Assembly: GCA_022616215.1 (NCBI GenBank)
Contig: JAKEFE010000016.1
Coordinates: 1-29,229 of the forward strand
Origin: Candidatus Parcubacteria bacterium
GTDB lineage: Bacteria; Patescibacteriota; Minisyncoccia; Phycocordibacterales; Phycocordibacteraceae
Direction: 5' to 3'
DNA: 29,229 nt
Shown: positions 9,074-16,714 of the stretch, piece after piece
Layout of the letters: each line of letters opens with the position of its first letter
Numbering within the stretch: the first letter of the stretch is position 1
Program-made: the position numbers and the translations under genes
The notes under the pieces: generated by a model
Databases searched by the model: none
What the model was told of the DNA's origin: nothing
What the model saw: the letters and a program-made list of their open reading frames with translations, nothing else

Positions 9074-10714
9074 TTACATCTTCTCTGGTACGGGAATGCC
9101 AAGGAGCCAGAGGCCGTTTTTCATGGTGTTCATGAATGCTTTGGCGACTCGTTGTTTGTACGCCTCTTCCGGACTACCAAGCACCTGCTCACTTGCATAG
9201 AAAGAGTTCCAGGCAGAAGCAAGCTCTGTAAGATATTGCGTCACATAGTGAGGGGCGCGCTCGCGCTCAGCACGGAGCACTACTTCAGGGAATCGAATAA
9301 GGATGCGTTCAATAACATACGGCTCATCTGGAACTTCCGTACCCGCACCCTCCGACTCGTAGCTCACAATCTTCTTTGCACGCACATATGCATACTGAAG
9401 ATACGGCCCAGAGTCCCCATCAAGCGAGAGAGACTTTTCAGGATCAAATATGATGTCGCCCCCAGGTGCTGCTCGCAAAATCATGTACTTGATAGCGGCC
9501 AAGGCCACCTGTTCGGCAATGAGCGGATCGTCATTCTTCTTACTTGCCTCTTCTATTACGTCAGTAATGAGCGACTCGCCGGTAATAACGTTACCGGTGC
9601 GAGACGACATTTTCCCACTCGTAAGCCTAAGAAAGCCGTTCGGAATATGGAGCGTCTTTGCGCCAAGCGCAGGAGCAACATCTTCAAGTGCAGCCTTCAC
9701 CACCTTAAAGTGGCCAATCTGCTCAACCGATGTACAGATGAGTGAGAGGTCAGAGGGCCAACGCTCTTCCTTAAGAAATGCGAGCCCGAGCTCTTTTGCT
9801 TCATAGGTAGGTGTACCCCGTGAGGTGATGAATACCAAGGTGTGCAGCCCCTTCTTCTCCCCCTCATATATCACTGCGCCGTCACTCTCCGTGAAGACTT
9901 GAGGAGTGTGCTTTTTCACAAGTTCCGTCCCAGACTCCGCCACTTCGCTCTCAAAGAAGTAGTAATCAAACTTGGTACCAAGCTTTTTGTAGATGACTTC
10001 AAACGCTTCAAGTGATATTGCGCGTCCCTTGCGCCACAGCTCCATGAGCTCACGGTCTTCGCCTTTATAAATAGCAAGGTTGAGCGCGTCTATTTCTGCT
10101 TTTGCTTTTTCGCTCTCCTCATATGCTCGTGAGCCGTGAGCATATGCCTTGCCTAGTTCGGCAGCTGTGGCGGGTTCTGTACTACCAGCTTCGATAAGTC
10201 CCCATATCGCTCGCGCAACGTGGGGACCTACGTCTCCTTGGTAGTTTGCTCTGGAAACGGTTGCCCCAGAAAATTCAATGAGCCGAGAAACAGACTCACC
10301 GATGATGTTGCTCATCAAGTGTCCGATGTGCATCTCTTTGAAAGGGTTTGGTTGTGTATACTCAACCATTATTCGCTTACCCGTATTCGCATCTCCCCCA
10401 CCCCACATATCCTCTTCAGAGGCAGTTGCGACACCTTCTCTCACCGCGTCTTTTGAAAGGGTGATGTTGATGAAACCGGGACCGGCGACTTCCACGCGAG
10501 AGGCGTCTTTGCCGAGCGCTTCTTTGATGAGAGGCGCGAGCTCGCTGGCGAGCTCGCGGGGATTTTTGGCAAGGTGTTTGGCAGCGGCAAGGGCGGCGTT
10601 TACCGCAAAGTCTCCGTGGGCAAGGTCAGCTGGCCACTCAACGACAAAATCAACGTCGCCTGCCCCCGCTTTTAAAAGCGCGTCTTTGGTCGCTTGCCTA
10701 ATCTTTTCCTCCAT
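9074..10714 (-). CDS. argS: Arginyl-tRNA synthetase
   Basis: This 546-residue class I ArgRS ligates arginine to tRNA-Arg. An N-terminal additional domain (about 1-95, with LAHGDFAVNAAL and GPGFINITL) recognises the tRNA D-loop. The HIGH motif is exact (HIGH, 129-132, in NPFKEMHIGHLMSN). A KMSSR loop (GKMSSRTGNV, 367-376) is present; many ArgRS lack a canonical KMSKS. DSGPYLQYAYVRAKKI and the C-terminal DALR anticodon-binding domain, ending in LLGIPVPEKM, complete the enzyme. It has its own probable promoter overlapping the end of glyA, with TACACT 7 nt before the ATG. ileS follows after 14 nt, so the two are probably co-transcribed. Confidence 0.97.
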   Translation of the reverse strand: MEEKIRQATKDALLKAGAGDVDFVVEWPADLAHGDFAVNAALAAAKHLAKNPRELASELAPLIKEALGKDASRVEVAGPGFINITLSKDAVREGVATASEEDMWGGGDANTGKRIMVEYTQPNPFKEMHIGHLMSNIIGESVSRLIEFSGATVSRANYQGDVGPHVARAIWGLIEAGSTEPATAAELGKAYAHGSRAYEESEKAKAEIDALNLAIYKGEDRELMELWRKGRAISLEAFEVIYKKLGTKFDYYFFESEVAESGTELVKKHTPQVFTESDGAVIYEGEKKGLHTLVFITSRGTPTYEAKELGLAFLKEERWPSDLSLICTSVEQIGHFKVVKAALEDVAPALGAKTLHIPNGFLRLTSGKMSSRTGNVITGESLITDVIEEASKKNDDPLIAEQVALAAIKYMILRAAPGGDIIFDPEKSLSLDGDSGPYLQYAYVRAKKIVSYESEGAGTEVPDEPYVIERILIRFPEVVLRAERERAPHYVTQYLTELASAWNSFYASEQVLGSPEEAYKQRVAKAFMNTMKNGLWLLGIPVPEKM

Positions 10715-10721
10715 AGCAAGG

Positions 10722-10727
10722 AGTGTA
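10722..10727 (-). promoter_or_regulatory. -10 box (TACACT) of argS
   Basis: TACACT ends 7 nt before the argS ATG. A weak TTTGAA at 16 nt upstream overlaps the glyA stop codon. The predicted start site falls on or beside the A of the ATG. Confidence 0.5.
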
Positions 10728-10740
10728 ACAAAAGTCCTGG

Positions 10741-11994
10741 TTATTCAAACGATTCAGGGACAGGGCGAGCGGTAGCAAGTTCCTTAATACGAGCTTTAGC
10801 ATTCCCTACTGCTGCCTCACGGTTTTTAAGGATATCTACCATGAGTTCCGCCACCTCTCTGCATTCTTTCTCCTTAAAACCGCGTGTGGTGATGGCAGGG
10901 GTGCCCAAACGAATGCCTGAAGGGTCCATCGGACGACGAGGATCGTCAGCAATAACGTTTTTGTTGAGCGTGATGTTCGCTTCGTCCAACAGCTTTTCTG
11001 CTTCTCCGCCGGACATTCCAAACGACGATACGTCCGCGAGAACAAGGTGGTTGTCCGTGCCGCCGGTGATAAGGCGCATATTATGTTGAGAAAAGACCTC
11101 TGCCATCGCTTTCGCGTTTTTGATTATCTGCCTTGTATATTCTTTAAATGACGGCCGCAGAGCCTCGCCAAAACACACCGCTTTGGCCGCAATCATGTTC
11201 ATCAAAGGGCCTCCCTGAAATCCGGGGAATACTGATTTGTTTATCTTCTTTGCGAGCTCTTCGTTTTCACGCGTGAGAATGATGCCTCCGCGAGGACCTC
11301 TCAGCGTTTTGTGCGTTGTGGAAAGCATGACGTCAAACCCGTACTGAAAAGGGTTTTTGAGAGCGCCTCCGGCAATAAGTCCTGCAATGTGCGCCACGTC
11401 TGCAATGACAACAGCATCAACTTCCCTGCCGATAGAAACGAACTTTTCGTAATCAAGCTCCCGCGGATACGCAGAGAAACCAGCCATGATGACTTTCGGT
11501 TTTTCTTTCTTCGCTATCTCACGCATTTCCTCGTAATCAATAGCACCTGTCCCAGCATCTTTCATCTTGTAACGAACGAAATTGAATATCTTGGTGATGT
11601 AGGTTACCGGATGTCCGTGGGTGAGGTGTCCTCCGTGTGAAAGATCCATGCCCATGATGGTGTCGTCCGGCTCCATGAGCGCAAAATAGGTAGCAATATT
11701 TGCTGGTGCTCCGGCGTGAGGTTGTACATTTGCGAAACTCGCGCCAAATAATTTCTTCGCGCGTTCGATAGCGAGCGTTTCTACTTGGTCGGTAAATTCT
11801 TGCCCGCCGTAGTAGCGCCTGCCCGGATACCCTTCCGAATATTTATTGGTCAAAACGCTTCCCATCGCTTCGCGAACTGCGTGCGAAACGTAGTTTTCAG
11901 ATGGAATAAGCTCAAGCCCTTCTGCTTGGCGCTTTTCCTCTCCTTCTAATGTTCCGTATACTTCCGAGTCCTCCTTCTTGATATGTTCGTACAT
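10741..11994 (-). CDS. glyA: Serine hydroxymethyltransferase
   Basis: This PLP enzyme interconverts serine plus tetrahydrofolate and glycine plus 5,10-methylene-THF. At 417 residues it has normal length. ELIPSENYVS (28-37) and KYSEGYPGRRYYGG (51-64) are the family's N-terminal signatures. The PLP-binding Lys is Lys229 in STTHKTLRGPRGG, and Asp199/His202 lie in VIADVAHIAGLI. The product methylene-THF is the co-substrate of thymidylate synthase, and a TS-fold gene lies divergently just beyond the 73-nt gap to the right, so the pairing may be functional. A TACACT box 7 nt before the ATG suggests a leaderless transcript. Confidence 0.98.
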   Translation of the reverse strand: MYEHIKKEDSEVYGTLEGEEKRQAEGLELIPSENYVSHAVREAMGSVLTNKYSEGYPGRRYYGGQEFTDQVETLAIERAKKLFGASFANVQPHAGAPANIATYFALMEPDDTIMGMDLSHGGHLTHGHPVTYITKIFNFVRYKMKDAGTGAIDYEEMREIAKKEKPKVIMAGFSAYPRELDYEKFVSIGREVDAVVIADVAHIAGLIAGGALKNPFQYGFDVMLSTTHKTLRGPRGGIILTRENEELAKKINKSVFPGFQGGPLMNMIAAKAVCFGEALRPSFKEYTRQIIKNAKAMAEVFSQHNMRLITGGTDNHLVLADVSSFGMSGGEAEKLLDEANITLNKNVIADDPRRPMDPSGIRLGTPAITTRGFKEKECREVAELMVDILKNREAAVGNAKARIKELATARPVPESFE

Positions 11995-12001
11995 GAATAG
12001 G

Positions 12002-12007
12002 AGTGTA
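12002..12007 (-). promoter_or_regulatory. -10 box (TACACT) of glyA
   Basis: TACACT ends 7 nt before the ATG at 11994, with the same hexamer and spacing as argS. No convincing -35 is seen. Confidence 0.5.
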
Positions 12008-12030
12008 CCGCGCCCTCCCGAAAGGACATG

Positions 12031-12058
12031 GGGACAGCAAAAATGCGCACGCTATACT
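12031..12058 (+). promoter_or_regulatory. Promoter of the nucleotide cassette
   Basis: GGGACA (12031-12036) and TATACT (12053-12058) are separated by 16 nt. The -10 ends 9 nt before the ATG at 12068, so the mRNA would have almost no leader. It sits back to back with the glyA promoter in a 73-nt gap. Confidence 0.55.
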
Positions 12059-12067
12059 GTGCCGAAC

Positions 12068-12772
12068 ATGGCGTTATCCGACCGGCGAATCCTCGAGGAG
12101 CTCAAAAAAGGCGACATCGTCATTCACCCGTTTGATAAAAGTCATTTGGCAACTTCAAGTTACGACGTAACGCTTGGTGAATGGTTTTATCGCGAACAGC
12201 CGCCTCAATACAACCACAGTTTGTATAACATCTGGAGTCGCGAACATTCCGAACACGTCTGGGGCGCAGATAAGTGCGAGCGAGCGGTATTCGCAAAAGA
12301 AGCGTTTAAAAAATACAATTTCAACTGGGATGGTATTCGGCCAGATGACAAAGTCATTGTGCTGCGCCCCGGAGAAACCATCCTCGCTCACACGGAAGAA
12401 TTCATCGGCGGCAAAGACCACATCACGACCATGATGAAAGCGCGGAGTTCCATGGGACGTAACTTCATTGAAGTATGTAAGTGCGCTGGCTGGGGGGACG
12501 TAGGGTATGTAAACCGATGGACGATGGAAATAACGAATAACTCAAAGAATTACCTCATCCCGCTCGTTGTCGGGCGTCGCATCGCACAACTCATCTTTTT
12601 TGAGACCGGACCAATACTGGCGAGCGACTACGCCGCGCACGGTAAATACGCCTCGTCAACGAATGTGAAGAAGCTTGCAAAGATGTGGAAGCCGGAGGAC
12701 ATGCTCCCCAGACTCTGGCGTGACCGCGACCGCGAAAAACGCCAACCATGGCACCGAAAAAAGAGAGCATGA
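12068..12772 (+). CDS. dCTP deaminase / dUTPase family protein
   Basis: This 234-residue protein belongs to the trimeric dCTP-deaminase/dUTPase fold, which makes dUMP precursors by deaminating dCTP and/or hydrolysing dUTP. The N-terminus reads LSDRRILEELKKGDIVIHPF, then SSYDVTLG, both typical of Dcd. The nucleotide-binding KARSSMGR is at 124-131. The motif with the catalytic Glu is TMEITN (152-157, Glu154) and GRRIAQLIFF (169-178) is the last core motif. It is longer than usual Dcd (about 190): there is an insert at about 40-90 and a basic tail after 200. The ATG at 12068 was chosen because Dcd proteins start with (M)xLSDRxI and a -10 lies just upstream. The stop overlaps the next gene in an ATGA, so the genes are coupled. 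The exact activity (deaminase, dUTPase or both) is not decided by sequence. Confidence 0.87.
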   Translation: MALSDRRILEELKKGDIVIHPFDKSHLATSSYDVTLGEWFYREQPPQYNHSLYNIWSREHSEHVWGADKCERAVFAKEAFKKYNFNWDGIRPDDKVIVLRPGETILAHTEEFIGGKDHITTMMKARSSMGRNFIEVCKCAGWGDVGYVNRWTMEITNNSKNYLIPLVVGRRIAQLIFFETGPILASDYAAHGKYASSTNVKKLAKMWKPEDMLPRLWRDRDREKRQPWHRKKRA

Positions 12773-13851
12773 TGCGACCTCATTTCATCGCAGCGACCAC
12801 GATGAATGAGCTGATTTTCAAGGCACTGGATACCATTTCCCATGACGGCATACGCACACCTTCGCGAAACGGCGAGACCAGTACGCTCTACAACACCTTC
12901 TTCACGCTGACGAACCCGCGCTCGCGGCATTTGAACCTCAAGGGCCGCAAGAACAACGTCTTCGCAATGATTGCCGAGACGTTCTGGGTACTCGCCGGAC
13001 ATGACGCACTTGATCCCGTGATGACCTTCTTCCTGCCACGCGCTAAGGATTTTTCCGACGACGGCATCACCTGGCGCGGCGCGTACGGACCGCGTCTCTA
13101 TCTCTACAACCAGCTTGAAGACGCGGTGCGCGTCTTTCACGAGGAAGGGCTTGAAAGCCGCCGGTCGGTCATCGCCATTTACCTGCCGGAACGTGATACC
13201 AAGGAGAGCTTGAAAGAGATATACCACTTGGAAAACACGAAAGACCGACCATGCAACAACCTGCTCCACTTCTTCGTAACGCCCGACCAAAAGCTCCACA
13301 TGAACGTATACCAGCGCTCTGGCGACGTGGTGTGGGGTATGGGAAGCATCAACGTGTTTGAGTGGACCGTCTTGCATGAGTTTGTCACAGGCGAGGTGCG
13401 CCGCCGCTCAAGCAAGGACGTGACGCTCGGCACCTACAATCATTTCGTTACCAATCTTCACCTCTACGACTTCACCGGAGAGCAGGGGCGCGCAGTGCTT
13501 GAGAACAAAGATGCCCACGACTTCACTTCTGAAAATACAAAACCGCTCATTTTCCCGGAGGGCGTCGACGGAATGAGGCGCTTCGCCACCGATTTGCTTG
13601 CCACATACGCGCACGCCATCGAAAGCAAGGAGCGCAACCACGAGACACTCATGCGCGAGGTGCGTGGCGTCTTTGATTTCCACAAGGTGTCTTGCAACGG
13701 CAATCTTCTTCCGGCGTATGCAGAACTTGCGGCCGCGTACATCACTACCAAGAACGGAAACCCCGACGTGTCCGTGTCGCTTGAGGGACACGACGAGGAG
13801 TTTGTGTCGAGCGTCCGGGACTCACACTTCAGGAAGTTCAAGCTCGTATGA
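12769..13851 (+). CDS. Thymidylate-synthase-fold enzyme (TS or pyrimidine hydroxymethylase-like)
   Basis: This 360-residue protein has the thymidylate synthase fold. An N-terminal phosphate loop reads SRNGETSTLYN (32-42) and the YGP motif lies in TWRGAYGPRL. The catalytic Cys162 is in RPCNNLLHFFV. QRSGD (182-186) holds the dUMP phosphate Arg, and GMGSINVFEW carries Asn195, equivalent to the Asn that reads the 4-oxo of uracil in TS. HLY (231-233) would bind the sugar. Two points depart from housekeeping ThyA: PCN replaces PCH, and it is about 100 residues longer than E. coli ThyA. It may make dTMP or, like phage TS homologues, hydroxymethylate dUMP. The start at 12769 uses the ATGA overlap with the upstream gene; an ATG at 12748 has no ribosome-binding signal. 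Confidence 0.82.
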   Translation: MMRPHFIAATTMNELIFKALDTISHDGIRTPSRNGETSTLYNTFFTLTNPRSRHLNLKGRKNNVFAMIAETFWVLAGHDALDPVMTFFLPRAKDFSDDGITWRGAYGPRLYLYNQLEDAVRVFHEEGLESRRSVIAIYLPERDTKESLKEIYHLENTKDRPCNNLLHFFVTPDQKLHMNVYQRSGDVVWGMGSINVFEWTVLHEFVTGEVRRRSSKDVTLGTYNHFVTNLHLYDFTGEQGRAVLENKDAHDFTSENTKPLIFPEGVDGMRRFATDLLATYAHAIESKERNHETLMREVRGVFDFHKVSCNGNLLPAYAELAAAYITTKNGNPDVSVSLEGHDEEFVSSVRDSHFRKFKLV

Positions 13852-14480
13852 CCTGCGGCGCGACCCCACAACACCTCATCACCAGCATCGTCGCGCTTCA
13901 AGCGGAAAAGGAGCATGCGTACGGAGTGGATTGGAAACGTTTCGGCTTGGTCTCTTCTTTCTTCAATGTGTACCGCAAGCTTATCCGACTTCGCACGGTC
14001 TTCGAGCGCGGGTGGAAGCCCACGGCAGATGACACGCGACTGGACACCATTATTGACCTTTTGAACTACCTCATCCTCTCGGTGCTCCTGCATGCGGAGC
14101 TCTTTCCGGAGGCATTTCGCACGGTGATAGGCACCGAGCACGCACCAGAGGATTTTCCGACAAACCGACACGGCTTTGCCCGATTTGCGACAGAAGTCTT
14201 GTTACCGAGCATCGCGAAGGTGAAGCCCGCCGAAGCCATACCGGACATCATCGCGACTGGCGAGCGCGCCATTGAGGCGTGGCTTGTGGCAATCGGACAG
14301 ATGAGTGAAGAACTTGCCGGACAAAAAACAGTGTGCGCTCCCGGACCCGCCCTCATGGATGATGCCGACCGGCTCGCCGCTATTCATTCGATGATTCTGT
14401 TGTGCGTAGCCGCGGCTCTTGCCCATGTAAAAACCTGCCCTGATGAGTGGGAGCGGTTCGTCACGCGCTACGGCACATAA
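13848..14480 (+). CDS. DUF1599 / nucleotide-modification-associated, MazG-like helical protein
   Basis: This 210-residue all-helical protein starts in an ATGA overlap with the TS-like gene. Residues 15-82 follow the DUF1599 (Nmad1) pattern: ALQAEKEHAYGVDWKRFG, then VYRKLIRLR, then DTIIDLLNYLILSVLL with Asp66, Asp70 and Asn73. This family resembles all-alpha NTP pyrophosphatases (MazG/dUTPase type) and is found near nucleotide-modification genes. The second half (85-210) is a separate helical region that I do not recognise. The place in the operon suggests control of dUTP or a modified nucleotide pool. The family call is by pattern only. Confidence 0.6.
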   Translation: MTCGATPQHLITSIVALQAEKEHAYGVDWKRFGLVSSFFNVYRKLIRLRTVFERGWKPTADDTRLDTIIDLLNYLILSVLLHAELFPEAFRTVIGTEHAPEDFPTNRHGFARFATEVLLPSIAKVKPAEAIPDIIATGERAIEAWLVAIGQMSEELAGQKTVCAPGPALMDDADRLAAIHSMILLCVAAALAHVKTCPDEWERFVTRYGT

Positions 14481-14483
14481 CAC

Positions 14484-14508
14484 AAAGCCCCGCTCTCGCG
14501 GGGCTTTT
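14484..14508. terminator. Bidirectional intrinsic terminator
   Basis: A 10-bp perfect stem (14484-14493 with 14498-14507) has a TCTC loop and a GC-rich core (AGCCCCGC). It is flanked by T-runs on the plus strand (TTTTGTTT) and a shorter T-rich tail on the minus strand. It lies 3 nt after the plus-strand cassette and 2 nt before the end of rplK, serving both convergent transcripts. Confidence 0.88.
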
Positions 14509-14510
14509 GT

Positions 14511-14930
14511 TTACTTCACGTCTACGCCCATGCTCCTCGCTGTGCCTTCAATGATGCGGTCTGCCGCTTCCGGAGATGCAGCATTCAAATCCGGCATTTT
14601 TTGCTCTGAAATCTCGCGCACCTGCGTTTTGGTAAGCGTGCCCGCTTTTTTGGATGGCGTTTTTCCAGAACCTTTATCAATGCCAAGCTTCTTCAAAATG
14701 AGACGTGAGGCTGGAGGAGTTTTGAGTACGAATGAGAACGTGCGGTCCTCGTAGACAGAAAGGTCAACGGGAATGATGTCTCCCATCTTGTCCCTAGTCG
14801 CCTCGTTGAATTTGCTGACAAAATCTCCAATGTTGACACCCGCAGGCCCGAGCACGGTACCCACCGGCGGCGCAGGGGTAGCTTTGCCTGCCGGGATTTG
14901 GAGTTTTATTTTTTTAACGACTTTAGCCAT
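14511..14930 (-). CDS. rplK: 50S ribosomal protein L11
   Basis: This 139-residue L11 has normal length and binds the GTPase-associated region of 23S rRNA. The N-terminal domain shows KIKLQIPAGKATPAPPVG and LGPAGVNIGDFVSKFN. The C-terminal rRNA-binding domain shows SFVLKTPPAS, then GSGKTPSKKAGTLT, and the end EGTARSMGVDVK. It is the last gene of secE-nusG-rplK, 17 nt after nusG, and shares a terminator with the convergent cassette. rplA does not follow, so the usual rplKA pair is broken here. Confidence 0.98.
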   Translation of the reverse strand: MAKVVKKIKLQIPAGKATPAPPVGTVLGPAGVNIGDFVSKFNEATRDKMGDIIPVDLSVYEDRTFSFVLKTPPASRLILKKLGIDKGSGKTPSKKAGTLTKTQVREISEQKMPDLNAASPEAADRIIEGTARSMGVDVK

Positions 14931-14947
14931 GGTGAAAAGACTCTATA

Positions 14948-15517
14948 TTAGAGTTTGCGGATTTGCAAAAAATCGAGTTCCACCGGCGTTTCGCGTCCGA
15001 ACATGGAAACAAGCACTTTGACCTTGCCGCGCTCTTCGTCCACCTCACCTACTTTGCCTTCAAGATCTTTGAACGGTCCGTCGTTAATGACCACCGGATC
15101 GTCTTTTGCAAGGTCAATGCGGTGTTTGGGCGCCTCCTGATCCATGCGCTTCATCAAGAGTGCCACTTCGGCGTCTTCCATGGGTACTGGTGTGGTGCCG
15201 CTTCCTACAAAGCCGGTAACGCGCGGAGTGTTGCGAACCACAAACCACGAATCTTCGTCCACAATCATGTGCACCAAAATGTAACCCGGGTAGATTTTTT
15301 CTTCCTCAACGACGCGTTTGCCGCCTTTGACCCGCACTTTCTTTTCGGTGGGCACCACGACCTCAAAAATCTTATTCCCCATGCCCAAGGACTCAATGCG
15401 CTGTTTCAAGTTCCGCTCTACCGCGTTTTCATATCCCGCGTAGGTATGAATGGAGTACCAGCGCGGTTCAGGGTTTTTCGCGTCTTCTGAAAATTGCGGC
15501 GAGGTGTACGTTTCCAT
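14948..15517 (-). CDS. nusG: Transcription termination/antitermination protein NusG
   Basis: NusG couples RNA polymerase to Rho and the ribosome. The 189-residue protein has an N-terminal NGN domain (RWYSIHTYAGYENAVERNL from about residue 19; YPGYILVHM) and a C-terminal KOW domain (GPFKDLEGKVGEVDEERGKV). An upstream in-frame extension exists, but the ATG at 15517 lies 4 nt after the secE stop and gives a family-like N-terminus. A short acidic/polar leader (residues 1-18) precedes the NGN fold. No Shine-Dalgarno sequence is visible. It is co-transcribed with secE and rplK. Confidence 0.97.
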   Translation of the reverse strand: METYTSPQFSEDAKNPEPRWYSIHTYAGYENAVERNLKQRIESLGMGNKIFEVVVPTEKKVRVKGGKRVVEEEKIYPGYILVHMIVDEDSWFVVRNTPRVTGFVGSGTTPVPMEDAEVALLMKRMDQEAPKHRIDLAKDDPVVINDGPFKDLEGKVGEVDEERGKVKVLVSMFGRETPVELDFLQIRKL

Positions 15518-15521
15518 ATCG

Positions 15522-15701
15522 TTAGATGATGATGCCGACGAGACTAGTAAGCAGGTAGTCAAGCACGCCGATACATACCGCAACAAAGGCGGAGATGGCA
15601 AGAATGAGAAGCGTGTGCATAAGTGCCTGCCGAGATTTTGGCCACACAACATGCGTGAGTTCTCCGCGCACATTTTTGAGATAGCTGAAAAGGTTTTTCA
15701 T
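15522..15701 (-). CDS. secE: Preprotein translocase subunit SecE
   Basis: This 59-residue single-TM SecE stabilises SecY. An amphipathic helix carries the conserved LKNVRGELTHVVWPKSRQ (residues 8-25). A TM helix at about 30-55 follows (TLLILAISAFVAVCIGVLDY). The ATG at 15701 is chosen because the family begins close to the amphipathic helix; an upstream in-frame extension would cross the promoter and leader hairpin. secE-nusG-rplK is the conserved bacterial order. Confidence 0.95.
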   Translation of the reverse strand: MKNLFSYLKNVRGELTHVVWPKSRQALMHTLLILAISAFVAVCIGVLDYLLTSLVGIII

Positions 15702-15727
15702 TCCGGTAGTTGCCCTTTGATTTTTAA

Positions 15728-15747
15728 AAGGCGCCCCGCGGGCGCTT
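15728..15747 (-). promoter_or_regulatory. GC-rich leader hairpin followed by TTTT (possible attenuator)
   Basis: On the minus strand, AAGCGCCC, loop GCG, then GGGCGC-C-TT form an 8-bp stem with one bulged C, directly followed by TTTT. It begins about 3 nt after the predicted start site of the secE transcript and ends about 26 nt before the secE ATG. It therefore looks like an early terminator or 5' stabilising hairpin. I see no alternative antiterminator or tRNA-like fold. Confidence 0.5.
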
Positions 15748-15756
15748 ATACCCATG

Positions 15757-15784
15757 AGTATACCAAAAACGACAAAGCGGTCAA
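15757..15784 (-). promoter_or_regulatory. Sigma70-type promoter of secE-nusG-rplK
   Basis: TTGACC (15784-15779) and TATACT (15762-15757) are 16 nt apart on the minus strand, matching the consensus at 5 of 6 and 5 of 6 positions. The predicted start is near 15750, giving a leader of about 50 nt. It is among the best promoters in the window. Confidence 0.85.
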
Positions 15785-15790
15785 GGGAGT

Positions 15791-15818
15791 ACACAAGCCC
15801 CTGTTCGAGGGCTTGTGT
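15791..15818 (-). terminator. Hairpin after the SIMPL-domain gene
   Basis: A 10-bp perfect stem (ACACAAGCCC with GGGCTTGTGT) and an 8-nt loop lie 9 nt after the gene's stop. No T-run follows on the minus strand, so it is either a Rho-independent terminator of weak form or a 3'-end-protecting hairpin. It separates this gene from the secE promoter. Confidence 0.55.
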
Positions 15819-15827
15819 GTGTCTGTT

Positions 15828-16637
15828 TTACTTGATTTCGTAGGTGATGGAAACTGTGACGGTGGTTTCCTGCTCTCCGGTGGGAAGAGGCGGCGTGGAG
15901 ACAGGTCTTCCCTGCTCCGCATCCAGTGCTCCGCCGTATCCGTAGTCATAGTAGGGAGGGAACGGGCCAGTGGTTTCGTAGAAGGACACTACTTTCCCAA
16001 GCGAAACGCCTAGCTGTTTGGCGAGTGTTTTCGCTTTCGCTTTTGCCTCCTCAATCGCTTCCTCGCGTGCGACGTTTCGTATCTCGTCTTCTTCATCCAC
16101 GGTGAAGTTCGGACCTGAAATGTTCCCGACGCCGAGAGTTCCAAGCGCCTCAAGCACCGCTCCCGCCTTTCCGGTATCGCGTACTTTCACCTCAACGGTC
16201 TGCGAGACGGTGTAGCCGATGATGCGCGGGTTCTCCCGCGGTGGGCAGTAGCCTGCATAGCACGGCTCTCCGTAGTCGTATTCCGGATAGACGCTGTATC
16301 CTATGGTCTTCACATCACGCTCGAGAATGGCAAGTCCTTCTACGGCTCCGAGCGCCGCTTCAGTTTTTTCGGTGGCTTTCCCCTGTGCTTCGGCAACGGT
16401 TACCCCTTCCTCGGTAACCGAAAAAGAAATGACGGCAATGTCGGGAATTGAAGCGGACTTCCCCGTTCCTTCAACGGTAATCACATTTGCCGGATACATG
16501 TCCGGACGGCCGATTTCTTCAATAGCATCAATGGCATGAATGAGAAGAAAAAGCGCGAGCACGGAAAGCGCCGCGGTGGCCGCATATCTCACCGGACGCG
16601 TTGCCTGCACAAAAACCTCTCCAAAAGATTCGTTCAT
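15828..16637 (-). CDS. SIMPL-domain (DUF541) exported/anchored protein
   Basis: This 269-residue protein has a cytoplasmic N-terminus, one TM or signal-anchor helix at about 18-36 (ATAALSVLALFLLIHAI) and a SIMPL domain from about residue 50 to the end. Recognisable features are ITVEGTGKSASIPDIAVISFSV, the helix ATEKTEAALGAV, and the second-half signature VAREEAIEEAKAKAKTLAKQLGV. The C-terminus ends in a beta strand typical of the family (TTVTVSITYEI). Two Cys (CYAGYC) in a YGEPCYAGYCPPREN insert may form a disulfide outside the membrane. The family includes BP26 and oxidative-stress proteins, but its biochemical role is unsettled. Confidence 0.9.
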   Translation of the reverse strand: MNESFGEVFVQATRPVRYAATAALSVLALFLLIHAIDAIEEIGRPDMYPANVITVEGTGKSASIPDIAVISFSVTEEGVTVAEAQGKATEKTEAALGAVEGLAILERDVKTIGYSVYPEYDYGEPCYAGYCPPRENPRIIGYTVSQTVEVKVRDTGKAGAVLEALGTLGVGNISGPNFTVDEEDEIRNVAREEAIEEAKAKAKTLAKQLGVSLGKVVSFYETTGPFPPYYDYGYGGALDAEQGRPVSTPPLPTGEQETTVTVSITYEIK

Positions 16638-16664
16638 GATGATGTGTTACTTATCAGTGGCATT

Positions 16665-16673
16665 AGTATATCA
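16665..16673 (-). promoter_or_regulatory. Extended -10 of the SIMPL gene
   Basis: TGATATACT on the minus strand is an extended -10 (TG-n-TATACT) that ends 27 nt before the ATG. There is no good -35. It lies in the divergent gap shared with the ZIP transporter gene. Confidence 0.5.
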
Positions 16674-16714
16674 CGGGGCGGCCGTCAGTCTCTTTGTGTG
16701 GTACCCTCCCCTAC

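Noticed and set aside
12748..12768. The ATG at 12748 as start of the TS-fold gene
   Set aside because: There is no ribosome signal ahead of it, whereas the ATG at 12769 forms an ATGA overlap with the stop of the Dcd-like gene, as at the next junction.
15518..15673. A longer NusG starting upstream (extra 52 residues)
   Set aside because: The extension overlaps secE in another frame and looks non-protein-like. The ATG after the secE stop gives a family-type N-terminus.
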